This document shows positions 52,624 through 61,599 of a DNA stretch of 64,000 nucleotides, piece after piece. Under the pieces are notes generated by a model, which had not been told where the DNA came from, searched no databases, and saw only the letters and a list, made by a program, of their open reading frames with translations. Source of the stretch: Methylotenera_A sp040387515 (GTDB lineage Bacteria > Pseudomonadota > Gammaproteobacteria > Burkholderiales > Methylophilaceae); contig JAZKDP010000011.1 in assembly GCA_040387515.1 (NCBI GenBank), positions 1 through 64,000 on the forward strand. Direction: 5' to 3'. The position numbers and the translations under genes are program-made. Numbering within the stretch: the stretch's first letter is position 1; each line of letters begins with the position of its first letter.

Positions 52624-53247
52624 ATGAATAAATCTAAGCTAGCTGGTCTTGCTGCAATTTCCATTGCAACAACTTTATTATTTACTTCAGGAGCTGCACA
52701 AGCAAGCAGTTTGAGCATCTTAGAAAGTTCACCAATCTCTGTTACTGGCTATGATGGCCACCCTTCAACTTTCACAGGCATATACTCAAGTGGTTTACTA
52801 GGCACTGTTGCAGCGAGTAGCGCAGGCACCATATCTTTTATTTATTTAGGCAATGAAAGTGGTTACAGCAATTCATTTTCATTCTCTGGCATTACCTTCA
52901 ATGAAAGCAATGCCGTTGGCACTACTGCTTCAGCATCTGTAGGCGCAGGCGCGCTTGATTTCAGTTTTAGTGATAGTCAAGGTGCCTCAACAAGTAATGG
53001 CACGGCAGCAATGCCAGTGCTTGGCTTTGCCATTTTGAACGGTAATTTGACACCTATAAGTGGACCTAATTATGGGCCATTTGACTATGTGCTAGGTTTT
53101 AATGACAGCTCTTCTGGAGATGCCGATTACGATGATTTCGTGGTTGGTGTTAATTTCACACCAGTTAGCGCAGTGCCGTTACCAGCATCATTACCGTTGA
53201 TGGCAGCAGCTTTAGGGCTCTTCACTTTTGCCCGCCGCAGAGTATAA
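52624..53247 (+). CDS. PEP-CTERM-sorted secreted protein
   Basis: A 207-residue protein with an N-terminal signal peptide (about 1-27, ending AAQAS) and a C-terminal PEP-CTERM sorting signal: VPLPASLPLMAAALGLFTFARRRV, a proline motif (VPLPAS variant), a membrane segment and a basic RRR tail. The region between is Gly/Ser/Thr-rich with acidic NDSSSGDADYDDF near the end and no catalytic motif. Exosortase (EpsH) cuts such tails; it must be encoded elsewhere. AAAGGA precedes the ATG. The role is probably in surface or biofilm matrix. Confidence 0.9.
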   Translation: MNKSKLAGLAAISIATTLLFTSGAAQASSLSILESSPISVTGYDGHPSTFTGIYSSGLLGTVAASSAGTISFIYLGNESGYSNSFSFSGITFNESNAVGTTASASVGAGALDFSFSDSQGASTSNGTAAMPVLGFAILNGNLTPISGPNYGPFDYVLGFNDSSSGDADYDDFVVGVNFTPVSAVPLPASLPLMAAALGLFTFARRRV

Positions 53248-53293
53248 GTAACTAACTTAACTTCATAAAGCATCGCTAACTGTGGCTATTGGT

Positions 53294-54340
53294 TTAGGTA
53301 AATAAGTCCCCTTCTTGTTTACCTAACAAACCAACACGCTTTACCGCTGCTACAAAATCAGCACTTTCATGCAAGCAATCGATATCTGCAGGGTGATGGC
53401 CGCCATGCATGCGTGCCAATCTTAATGTGCTCAGTGCAGGCATTTTCCACTCTAATTTTGCCAGCAACTCATCCGCCAAGTCAGGGCGATTACACAGCAA
53501 CACCATATCGCAACCCGCATTCAGCGCAGCTAAGCTACGCGTTGTCACATCGCCTCCCACGCTTGCGCCTTCCATACTTAAATCATCGCTAAAAATCACG
53601 CCGTTAAAACCTAACCGTTCACGCAATACTTTTTGCAACCATTTTGGCGAAAAACCAGCGGGCTTGTCATCCACTTTAGGATAAATCACATGCGCTGGCA
53701 TAATCGCCGCCAAACCTTCATCAATCATATGCTTGAAAGGTTGCATATCATTAGCGGCAATTTCATCAAAATTGCGCTCATCCACAGGAATGCTCACATG
53801 CGAATCAGCCACTACAAAACCATGTCCTGGAAAATGTTTGCCGACTGCCGACATACCGCCTTTTTTAAGGCCTTGCATCAAGCTAAATGCTAGTTCGTTG
53901 ATGGCGGTTGCGTCTTGATGAAACGCCCTATCGCCAATCACCAGACTATCACCGTAATCCATATCCAGCACTGGCGTAAAACTGAAATCAATTCCATGCG
54001 CGCGCAATTCTGCCGCCAAAATCCACCCGGCTTCAATTGCTAACTCACGTGCTTTTTTAGGATTTTTATCCCAGATTTTGCCAAACTCGCGCATGGGTGG
54101 GATTTTAGTAAAGCCGTCTCTAAACCTTTGCACACGGCCACCTTCATGGTCTACCGCAATCAACAAAGGCGGCTGGCGTACCGCATGAATACTCGCGGTC
54201 AGCGCTTTAAGCTGCGCGCAGCTTTCAAAATTACGCGCAAATAAAATCACACCGCCCACTAACGGATGTTGTAATCGTTTAATGTCGTCAGCACTTAACT
54301 CAGTACCAACCACATCCAGCATAACGGGGCCTAAACTCAT
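53294..54340 (-). CDS. nagZ: Beta-N-acetylhexosaminidase NagZ
   Basis: A 348-residue glycoside hydrolase family 3 enzyme of NagZ length. Signatures are VDHEGGRVQRFRDGFTKIP, the flexible loop KHFPGHGFVVADSHVSIP with its catalytic His, and VIFSDDLSMEGA carrying the nucleophile Asp. There is no signal peptide, as expected for this cytoplasmic enzyme. It removes GlcNAc from anhydromuropeptides during peptidoglycan recycling. A cytosolic-type L,D-transpeptidase-fold protein and a peptide importer lie about 4 kb upstream on the same strand. Confidence 0.95.
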   Translation of the reverse strand: MSLGPVMLDVVGTELSADDIKRLQHPLVGGVILFARNFESCAQLKALTASIHAVRQPPLLIAVDHEGGRVQRFRDGFTKIPPMREFGKIWDKNPKKARELAIEAGWILAAELRAHGIDFSFTPVLDMDYGDSLVIGDRAFHQDATAINELAFSLMQGLKKGGMSAVGKHFPGHGFVVADSHVSIPVDERNFDEIAANDMQPFKHMIDEGLAAIMPAHVIYPKVDDKPAGFSPKWLQKVLRERLGFNGVIFSDDLSMEGASVGGDVTTRSLAALNAGCDMVLLCNRPDLADELLAKLEWKMPALSTLRLARMHGGHHPADIDCLHESADFVAAVKRVGLLGKQEGDLFT

Positions 54341-54372
54341 CTAATATCTCAAACTATCTAATAATGAATGTA

Positions 54373-55521
54373 TTATTTTAATCGGTATAAAGAAGTGATC
54401 TCTTTCACTCGCGCAGCATATAGCGGATCAGATTGATCGCTGGATTTAGCATGCTTAGGTGCGATATCCAGTTTCTCTACGACACTCAATCCAGCATCTG
54501 CAATCCATTTTTGCAACTCTTCATTTGTACGCAAACCTAAATGTTCCGCTAGGTCTGACAAAATCAGCCACGCTTCGCCGTCATCATTCAAATGCGCTTT
54601 TACGCCGTTTAAAAAGCCTTTTAACATCGCACTATTCGTATCATAAATCGCATGTTCAATTGGCGCATTAGCTTTAGCTGGCAGCCACGGCGGGTTACAA
54701 ACGATTAAATCGGCTTTTTTGTGTCCACTTGGAAATAAGTTTGCCTGTTCAATCGTAATGTATTGTTTTAGATTGAGTTTCTCCACATTATCAGCCGCGC
54801 AATTCAGTGCGCGCATGCTGTTATCGGTCGCGATGACCGCTTTAATGCCGCGTGTGACTAAAATAGCCGCAATCACGCCAGTGCCTGTACCAATATCAAA
54901 TGCGGTTTTAGCATTGCCTAGCGATGTTGTGTTAATCAAATCCAAATATTCGCCACGGATTGGAGAATATACGCCGTAATGTGCGTGGATATTGGCTTGC
55001 AGCGCATCAATAAATACGCCTTTTTTACGCCACTCTTGCGCGCCATTCATGCCTAGCAATTCGCGCAACGATAACACCATTTTTGCGGGTACTTTATCTA
55101 GCTTTGCATTAACAATTAACGCACCGGCAACGGCCTCTTTTACATCAGGCGCGCGTTTTAAATCGCAATTACCATGATTTAATTCGATTAAGATTTTGTT
55201 GGTGATATTGGCACGCTGAATTTGCCTTGCTCTATGCTGATGAAAAGCTTCCAACATGGTCGCCGCAGGTTTAATCGGTTTGCGATCCACACGTTTTGTG
55301 ACGGCTTGCAGTAATTGTTTGGCATTTTGAAAATCGCCTTTATACAAAAATCCCGTGCCTTCGCAAGCCAATCTATACGCTTCGTCCGCTTTCATGGTGT
55401 CGTCTGCCACCACAATGTTTTTTGGTGGCGCGGCATTAGCCTCACTCTGCCAAACCGCTTGCTGCGGCTTGCCTTTTTCTTGCCAGGTAATGGTTAAATT
55501 ACTGTTTAAATTCTCAGTCAA
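54373..55521 (-). CDS. Class I SAM-dependent methyltransferase, substrate unknown
   Basis: A 382-residue protein. The C-terminal half is a Rossmann methyltransferase with motif I AFDIGTGTGVIAAILV (about residues 204-219) and the NPPW motif (VCNPPWLPA) typical of N6-adenine, N2-guanine or glutamine methyltransferases such as RlmG/RsmC and PrmC. The N-terminal about 180 residues are a separate, helical domain (LLQAVTKRVDRKPIKPAATMLEAFH) which might recognise the substrate. The target is not clear. Confidence 0.82.
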   Translation of the reverse strand: MTENLNSNLTITWQEKGKPQQAVWQSEANAAPPKNIVVADDTMKADEAYRLACEGTGFLYKGDFQNAKQLLQAVTKRVDRKPIKPAATMLEAFHQHRARQIQRANITNKILIELNHGNCDLKRAPDVKEAVAGALIVNAKLDKVPAKMVLSLRELLGMNGAQEWRKKGVFIDALQANIHAHYGVYSPIRGEYLDLINTTSLGNAKTAFDIGTGTGVIAAILVTRGIKAVIATDNSMRALNCAADNVEKLNLKQYITIEQANLFPSGHKKADLIVCNPPWLPAKANAPIEHAIYDTNSAMLKGFLNGVKAHLNDDGEAWLILSDLAEHLGLRTNEELQKWIADAGLSVVEKLDIAPKHAKSSDQSDPLYAARVKEITSLYRLK

Positions 55522-55554
55522 TACGTACTCAATTATAGTTAATGGTTAAAATTC

Positions 55555-56247
55555 TTAAAGTTTAAAGGGGTTAAAGTTGGTATTTTTATCGTAGTAATCT
55601 TCATTTTCAGCGCGTTTTAAAAACGCCACAATTTTATAAACAGCGGGTGTAAAAGCCACTTCTACACCAATTTTAGCGACTATCTGCGCGCCAATTACCA
55701 ATGGAATCTTATCATTAGGGATAATACCCGTATTCCAAAATGCCAGCGGGACAAACATTACTGTATCAATCGATTCGCCAAAAATAGTGCTGGTAATTGT
55801 GCGCTGCCACAGATGTTTGCCTGCGGAAACCAACTTCATCTTTGCCATTATAAAGCTATTCACAAATTCACCCACTGCAAACGCAATTAATCCTGCCAAA
55901 GAAATACGCCAAGTGCTGCCAAAAGCCACTTCATACTCATGTTGATTGTTCCAAAATGGCGCGGGTGGCAGAGCAACAATCATCCAAGCCATCAAGCTTG
56001 CAAAAGCCAAACCGATAAATCCTGCCCATATCACGCGGCGCGAAGCAGAGTAGCCATAGACTTCAGTCAGAATATCGCCAAAGATAAACGAAATCGGGAA
56101 AAATAAAACGCCTGCCCCAAAGGTAAGTACGCCAAGCAAAGGTACATCAATCTGTGTGACTTTGGCAGGTCCGATCAAGTTGGAGCAAACCAGTACGCAC
56201 ACGAAAGCAGCCATCATAAGATCGTAATATTTGTATTGCTTTCGCAT
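55555..56247 (-). CDS. Queuosine precursor transporter (YhhQ/VUT1 family)
   Basis: A 230-residue protein with six membrane segments. The family motifs FFPISFIFGDILTEVYGYSASRRVIWAGF and VGEFVNSFIMAKMK and GESIDTVMFVPLAF are visible. Members import queuosine precursors such as preQ0 and preQ1. No queuosine genes or preQ1 riboswitch are evident next to it. Confidence 0.91.
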   Translation of the reverse strand: MRKQYKYYDLMMAAFVCVLVCSNLIGPAKVTQIDVPLLGVLTFGAGVLFFPISFIFGDILTEVYGYSASRRVIWAGFIGLAFASLMAWMIVALPPAPFWNNQHEYEVAFGSTWRISLAGLIAFAVGEFVNSFIMAKMKLVSAGKHLWQRTITSTIFGESIDTVMFVPLAFWNTGIIPNDKIPLVIGAQIVAKIGVEVAFTPAVYKIVAFLKRAENEDYYDKNTNFNPFKL

Positions 56248-56309
56248 ATTAAGCCTTTATAAATTAAGCCCTTACAAATACGGCAGTTACAGTTATGCTA
56301 CAAACAGTA

Positions 56310-57098
56310 CTATTCTACGCGAACGTCCAGCTTGTCACGCAGGTAGTCTCCACCTAAGTTAATCGCCAAAATCAGGCTCATCAGACTCAAACCGACCACC
56401 AGCACATAATGCGGCGCCACTAACATATAGCGTACGCCATCGCGCAACATTGCACCCCACGATGCATCCGGCGCCTGTATGCCCAAACCTAAAAATGACA
56501 AACTCGCTTCTGCAATCATCACACTGGCAAGGCTATAAGTCGCTTCCACAACTAATATGGAGCTTAATAATGGCAAAACATGTTTCAGTAGTAAACGCGG
56601 CACCGTTGCGCCCAGTGACTCTGCCGCAACTACATGTTGGCGATTGCGTAAACTTAACGCTTGTCCGCGAGTTAATCTGGCATAACTCACCCAACCTGTG
56701 ATGCACAACGCCAATATTAAGTTGCCCAAACCAGCACCCAACACGGCGGCGAATGCGATTGCCAACAAAATACCCGGGAAAGCTAAAAATATGTCCGTTA
56801 TTTTCATCAAAACACGATCTACTTTCCCGCCATAAAAACCTGCAATTAAGCCAATAAATACACCAATCGACATGGTAATCACAGTAACGATGATTGCTAC
56901 AAAAAATGAGACTTGTACGCCAGTTAAGATACGCGCCAAAATATCGCGTCCCAAATCGTCTGCACCTAGTAAATGCTGCCAACTTGGGCCTGATAGTATC
57001 GCGTTTAATTCAATGTGATTACCTTGCAGCCCGAAAACAAAGCCTGCCAGTACGGCAACAACCCAAAATAACAAAATGCTGATGGCGAATGTTTTCAT
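56310..57098 (-). CDS. Peptide ABC transporter permease (DppC/OppC type)
   Basis: A 262-residue permease with six membrane segments. The N-terminal GPSWQHLLGADDLGRDILARILTGVQVSF and the EAA loop ESLGATVPRLLLKHVLPLLSSILVVE are typical of OppC/DppC proteins. C-terminal LGLGIQAPDASWGAMLRDG is also characteristic. It pairs with the DppB-like gene two bases upstream. No ATPase (DppD/DppF) gene lies in the window. The likely substrate is a short peptide, possibly from peptidoglycan. Confidence 0.92.
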   Translation of the reverse strand: MKTFAISILLFWVVAVLAGFVFGLQGNHIELNAILSGPSWQHLLGADDLGRDILARILTGVQVSFFVAIIVTVITMSIGVFIGLIAGFYGGKVDRVLMKITDIFLAFPGILLAIAFAAVLGAGLGNLILALCITGWVSYARLTRGQALSLRNRQHVVAAESLGATVPRLLLKHVLPLLSSILVVEATYSLASVMIAEASLSFLGLGIQAPDASWGAMLRDGVRYMLVAPHYVLVVGLSLMSLILAINLGGDYLRDKLDVRVE

Positions 57099-57100
57099 GC

Positions 57101-58012
57101 TTACGCCCCAAACTTCACTCTTGGGTCTGCTAATCGATACAAAATATCGGTAAACAAATTCACCACAACATAACTTAACGCCACAACTAACACACAGGCT
57201 TGCGTCACTGGATAGTCACGCTTCTCAATACTTTCCACCAGCAAGCGCCCTATGCCATCCCAGCTGAAAATAGTTTCAGTGATAACTGTACCAGCCAACA
57301 AACTGCCCATTTGCAAACCCACAATCGTGATAATTGGTAACAAAGCCGCACGCAATGCGTGACGGATAATCACGGTATTTTCAGTTAAACCTTTTGCGCG
57401 CGCGGTGCGAATAAAATCATCATTCAACACTTCCAACAAACTGGTGCGCGTCATGCGCGTTAAAATTGCACTTAAGCCAAACCCTAAAGTCATGGCGGGC
57501 AAAATGATTGAAGTATTGTCATCCATGCCACTAACGGGCAGCCAACCCAGCCAAACGGCAAATAGCAGCATTAATAGCGGCCCCAACCAAAAAGCGGGCA
57601 TGGCAGATAAACGTACAGAAACAATGGTGACTATAAAATCTTGCCAATGATTGGCTTTTAACGCGGCATATACGCCTAACGGAACGCCAATGACTATCCC
57701 AATAAACAAAGACAACAATGCCAACTTAAGTGTTGCTGGATAGCGCGTTTTAATCAGCTCAATAATCGGCGTTTTGGTGTGGATTGAAAAACCTAAGTCA
57801 CCTTGTGATAGCTTAATTAAATAGCCGCCAAATTGTTGCGCAAGTGGTTGATCTAAGCCTAAATCCGTACGCAAAGCGGCTCTATCTGTCACGCTTGCAG
57901 ATTCGCCTAACATCACCTCTACAGGATCGCCAGGGACAAGGTGAATCAATAAAAACGTCAGCATTAATACGCCGAAAACGACGGTAATAAAGTCAACGAA
58001 ATGCTTAATCAT
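57101..58012 (-). CDS. Peptide ABC transporter permease (DppB/OppB type)
   Basis: A 303-residue permease with six membrane segments. The DppB/OppB N-terminal signature LLIHLVPGDPVEVMLGESAS and the EAA-loop region RAKGLTENTVIIRHALRAALLPIITIVGLQMG are clear. It forms the membrane channel with the DppC-like protein. It overlaps the preceding L,D-transpeptidase-fold gene by 8 bases, showing tight coupling. Confidence 0.93.
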   Translation of the reverse strand: MIKHFVDFITVVFGVLMLTFLLIHLVPGDPVEVMLGESASVTDRAALRTDLGLDQPLAQQFGGYLIKLSQGDLGFSIHTKTPIIELIKTRYPATLKLALLSLFIGIVIGVPLGVYAALKANHWQDFIVTIVSVRLSAMPAFWLGPLLMLLFAVWLGWLPVSGMDDNTSIILPAMTLGFGLSAILTRMTRTSLLEVLNDDFIRTARAKGLTENTVIIRHALRAALLPIITIVGLQMGSLLAGTVITETIFSWDGIGRLLVESIEKRDYPVTQACVLVVALSYVVVNLFTDILYRLADPRVKFGA

Positions 58013-58487
58013 TCTGAATCAAAACCGAAGTGCCTGGCTCTACCAAATCAAACAATTCAACAATATCGTTATTGCGCATGCGCACGCAGCCGTGTGAACC
58101 AATTTTGCCCATTTCAGTACTGTCTGGTGAACCATGAATATAGATATATCGCTGCATGGTATCTACGTTTCCAAGCCGATTAAACCCAATTTCTGACCCA
58201 CTTAACCACAAAATACGTGTCAAAATCCAATCGCGATTCGGAAGCGCTGCCATTAATTCTGGCGTACAAACTTCTCCTGTTGGCCTGCGTCCGACAAATA
58301 CAGTATTGGGCGCCGCATCCGTACCAATTTTCGCGCGGACAATATGATTTCCCAATGGCGTGCAGCCGCTATCTTTCTCACAGCCAACACCATTGGCCGC
58401 AGTTGACACACTGTATTTGGCTTTTACGCCGCCAAAATCATCGAACAGCGTTAAGCTTTGGTTTTTAATAGAGATTTCAATGCGCAT
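58005..58487 (-). CDS. L,D-transpeptidase-fold (YkuD) enzyme without signal peptide
   Basis: A 160-residue YkuD-domain protein. The active-site signature is complete: H118-G119 and S131-H132-G133-C134-V-R in IHGSPDSTEMGKIGSHGCVRM. Unusually it has no signal peptide (MRIEISIKNQSLTLFDD starts the YkuD fold directly) and no LysM or other domain, so it is probably cytoplasmic. Signal-less YkuD enzymes can act as L,D-carboxypeptidases in peptidoglycan recycling. It is embedded between a peptide-binding lipoprotein gene (11-base overlap) and two peptide permeases (8-base overlap), which supports work on imported muropeptides (inference). Confidence 0.88.
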   Translation of the reverse strand: MRIEISIKNQSLTLFDDFGGVKAKYSVSTAANGVGCEKDSGCTPLGNHIVRAKIGTDAAPNTVFVGRRPTGEVCTPELMAALPNRDWILTRILWLSGSEIGFNRLGNVDTMQRYIYIHGSPDSTEMGKIGSHGCVRMRNNDIVELFDLVEPGTSVLIQND

Positions 58488-59991
58488 ATTGTTTATTGTA
58501 GCTGAGCTTTTGTTGCTGGGTTTGCAATGATTGTCTGGTAATCGTGATTAAATCATCCCAATTACCATCAGGCTTAGGGGCATAATTTTGAATGTCTTTA
58601 CGCACTGCAGCAAACTGACCTTCATACCACAAAGGAATATAAGGCAATTGCTGATAGATGCGCTGTGTTGCGGCTGGCCAATCTTCATTTGCGAGTAATG
58701 CATCTAGTTCTGCATCAGCAAAATGTCCGCGATTAAAGCCGTTTGGCGGAAAACTTTGTGAACCCAGCGCTTTTACATAGATATCGGGTGTTTTAATGCC
58801 TACCCAAGTAAGGCCGAATAATTGAAAATTGCCTTGTTTCACATCTTCAAAAAATGTGCCCCAATCTAAGCTTTTGATTTCCAATTGGATGCCAGCAGGC
58901 TGCATTTGCGCTTGCATAATGGTGGCAAAACGCACACGCTGTGCATCGGTGGAGGTTTTGTATACCAGCTTTAGCGGCAATTGAACGCCTGCTTCAGCCA
59001 GTAATTTTCTGGATAATGCAGGATGATAAGCATAAGGCTGTAAAGCTTCACTGGCTACATTGGTGTAATGTTCTGGTGGCAAAATCACCCCCGCAACGCG
59101 TGTATTAGAAACCATGACTTTTTGAATAATTGCATCAGAATCAATGGCATGTGCGATAGCTTGCCTGACCTTAATATTCTTTAAAACCGGGTCTTGCATA
59201 TTTAAGCCAAGATAAGAAAAATTAGCACCCGCTACAGTTTTAATAGCCACTTCTGGTTTGGTTTGCAGATACTTCACTAACTCCGGCGGCAAATCTCCTT
59301 GCAATAAATCTACTTCACCGCGTAGCAATTTCAGCACGCGTACCGTTGGATCTTTCACTTCAATCAAGCTGATTTGTTGATTATCTTGCACGCGTTTTAA
59401 CGTAAGTTTGTTTTGCCAAGACACAAACTTTAGCGCGCCATTACCAATCGGCTGATGTGAAAAATCGTGCTTTTTGGCGATTAAATCTTGCGGCAAAATG
59501 CCAATAATCAGCTTGGCTGGAAAATTCTTATCCGGCTGATTTAAGTTAAATAAAATCGTTTCACTATTCAAGACTTGTATATCTTTAATATTGGAAAACT
59601 CTGCCGCTTGCGCTGAGTCTTTTAACATAATTAAAGAATCGTAAGTGGCTTTAACATCCTGCGCGGTTAACATCTTTTGGTGATGAAATATTGCACGTTT
59701 TTGATTTAAGACAAATCGATATTGTGTTGGATTAACCTGTACCCAAGTGGCTAAGTCGGAAATCGGTTTAGCGTTGACATCAAAATCTATTAGGCTTTGA
59801 TAGATGAGACGATTGACACGCGCGGAAGCAGCATCGGTTGCATAACGCGGATCAAGATTCAATGGCGCTTGTGCAACGGCGAAATTGATTTCCGCATGCG
59901 TCACAGGCTTTTGACAAGCCGTTAAAATCAGCATTAAAAGTGTGATTAAAACCTTGGTTTTAATTAGATTGTTTTTAATGGATTTAAGCAT
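58477..59991 (-). CDS. Peptide ABC transporter substrate-binding lipoprotein (SBP_bac_5)
   Basis: A 504-residue family-5 periplasmic binding protein. The N-terminus is a lipoprotein signal ending in LMLILTAC. The family signature region LNLDPRYATDAASARVNRLIYQSLIDFD is followed by QKRAIFHHQKMLTAQDVKATYDSL, and LGLNMQDPVLKNIKVRQAIAHAID is typical of oligopeptide-binding proteins. It should deliver peptides to the DppB/DppC-like permeases encoded downstream. Its start overlaps rlmD by 8 bases. Confidence 0.92.
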   Translation of the reverse strand: MLKSIKNNLIKTKVLITLLMLILTACQKPVTHAEINFAVAQAPLNLDPRYATDAASARVNRLIYQSLIDFDVNAKPISDLATWVQVNPTQYRFVLNQKRAIFHHQKMLTAQDVKATYDSLIMLKDSAQAAEFSNIKDIQVLNSETILFNLNQPDKNFPAKLIIGILPQDLIAKKHDFSHQPIGNGALKFVSWQNKLTLKRVQDNQQISLIEVKDPTVRVLKLLRGEVDLLQGDLPPELVKYLQTKPEVAIKTVAGANFSYLGLNMQDPVLKNIKVRQAIAHAIDSDAIIQKVMVSNTRVAGVILPPEHYTNVASEALQPYAYHPALSRKLLAEAGVQLPLKLVYKTSTDAQRVRFATIMQAQMQPAGIQLEIKSLDWGTFFEDVKQGNFQLFGLTWVGIKTPDIYVKALGSQSFPPNGFNRGHFADAELDALLANEDWPAATQRIYQQLPYIPLWYEGQFAAVRKDIQNYAPKPDGNWDDLITITRQSLQTQQQKLSYNKQYAH

Positions 59992-61384
59992 TCAACTCAA
60001 ACAACGCAATCGATTCCACATGTGCCGTATGCGAGAACATATTGATCACACCAGCCGATTTAAGCGCGTAACCTTTTTCGTTCACCAGCACACCTGCGTC
60101 GCGCGCCAAAGTGGCAGGATTACACGAAACATACACAATGGTTTGCGGGCTATTGCTGGTATCCAGCGATTTAATCAACTCAAATGCGCCATCACGTGGC
60201 GGATCAACCAGCCATTTATCAAAACGACCCAAGCTAGTTAACGCTTCTGGCGTCATTTTAAATAAGTCTGCTACGCCAAATTGTGCGTTTTGAATATGGT
60301 TAAGTGCAGCGCTTTCATTGGCACGCTCTACCAGATTCGCCAAACCTTCTAAACCCAACACAGAGGCGCCACTGCGCGCGATGGGTAAAGTAAAGTTGCC
60401 AATACCACAAAAGAAATCGGCTATTTTTTCGTGTGCTTGCGGTTTTAATAGCTGCATGGCGCGGCGAATCATCACTTGGTTGATTTGTGGATTGACTTGT
60501 GTAAACTCATTCGGCTTAAACGGATAAGTTAAATCAAATTCTGGCAAACTATATTGCAGTTGAGGGATTGGCGATTGAACAGTGCTTAACGGCCAAAACG
60601 GTTTAATCGTGTCAGGGCCTTTGGTTTGCGTCCATACTTGCACGTGATGTTTATCAGCAAAGGCCTTAAACAAGTTTTCATCGTCAATAGTTAATGCATC
60701 CATAATGCGAAAAATCAGCACAATTACACTTGCACTTTCGCGCGTATTTTTTGAGCCTTCACCAACGGCCAACTCAATTTGCGGTAATTTATCGCGAATA
60801 CTTAATTGTTCAATCATTTGCTGCAATGGAATGATTAAGGCAGAAACCTCTGGCACCAACACTTCGCAGCTATTCATATCCGCCACATAACGCGTACCTT
60901 TTTCGTTAAAGCCCACTAGCACGCGCTGTTTTTTTTCTACATATTTAACGCTTAAGCGCGCTTTATGCCGATAGCCCCAAGTCGGGCCATATAAAGGTGG
61001 CAGCATATTTTCAGGTTTTACCTTGCCAATATGCCACAAGTCATTTTCCAGCAAACGCTGTTTGGCTGCCACTTGGGCATTAATATCTAAATGCTGTAAT
61101 TTACATCCGCCACATAACCCAAAATGTGGACACTTTGGTGTCACACGTTGGTTGCTTTGCTTGATGACAGAAATGGTATTGGCCACTTCATAAGTTGATT
61201 TAATATGTTGCGATTGGTAAGTCACACGCTCATTCGGCAACGCCCCATCTATAAAAATGGTTTTGCCGTCCACATGTGCAACGCCGCGCCCTTCTTGATC
61301 AAGCGACTCAATAACGGCTTGTAAAATAGGATTTTCTGCAGGGTTTTTAAAGGCTTTTTGTCGATTTCTTCTCATAGCCGCCAT
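59984..61384 (-). CDS. rlmD: 23S rRNA (uracil(1939)-C5)-methyltransferase RlmD
   Basis: A 466-residue TrmA/RlmD-type enzyme. It has an N-terminal TRAM domain, the [4Fe-4S] cysteine motif CPHFGLCGGCKLQHL (about 92-106), the SAM motif IADFFCGIGNFTLPIA and the catalytic-cysteine motif YVSCNPATLARD near the C-terminus. It methylates U1939 of 23S rRNA. It heads the operon containing the peptide importer; no functional link between them is evident. Confidence 0.95.
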   Translation of the reverse strand: MAAMRRNRQKAFKNPAENPILQAVIESLDQEGRGVAHVDGKTIFIDGALPNERVTYQSQHIKSTYEVANTISVIKQSNQRVTPKCPHFGLCGGCKLQHLDINAQVAAKQRLLENDLWHIGKVKPENMLPPLYGPTWGYRHKARLSVKYVEKKQRVLVGFNEKGTRYVADMNSCEVLVPEVSALIIPLQQMIEQLSIRDKLPQIELAVGEGSKNTRESASVIVLIFRIMDALTIDDENLFKAFADKHHVQVWTQTKGPDTIKPFWPLSTVQSPIPQLQYSLPEFDLTYPFKPNEFTQVNPQINQVMIRRAMQLLKPQAHEKIADFFCGIGNFTLPIARSGASVLGLEGLANLVERANESAALNHIQNAQFGVADLFKMTPEALTSLGRFDKWLVDPPRDGAFELIKSLDTSNSPQTIVYVSCNPATLARDAGVLVNEKGYALKSAGVINMFSHTAHVESIALFELNA

Positions 61385-61599
61385 TTTAGCTTACTGGCTA
61401 GATTACAGGAAATAACACAAGCTTGATAAACTGAGACCATTAAGACAAAATCGCATAAAAGCAATGTGGTCTTATGCCAAAAAACACCCATTAGCAAAAC
61501 TTAGGAGGTCATCGAAGTAAATAAAAACAGGCCGCCAGATGGCGAAGGTAACTAAATTGTGAGCTTAATTTAATAAAACAAAATAAAGAAAAGAAAAAA

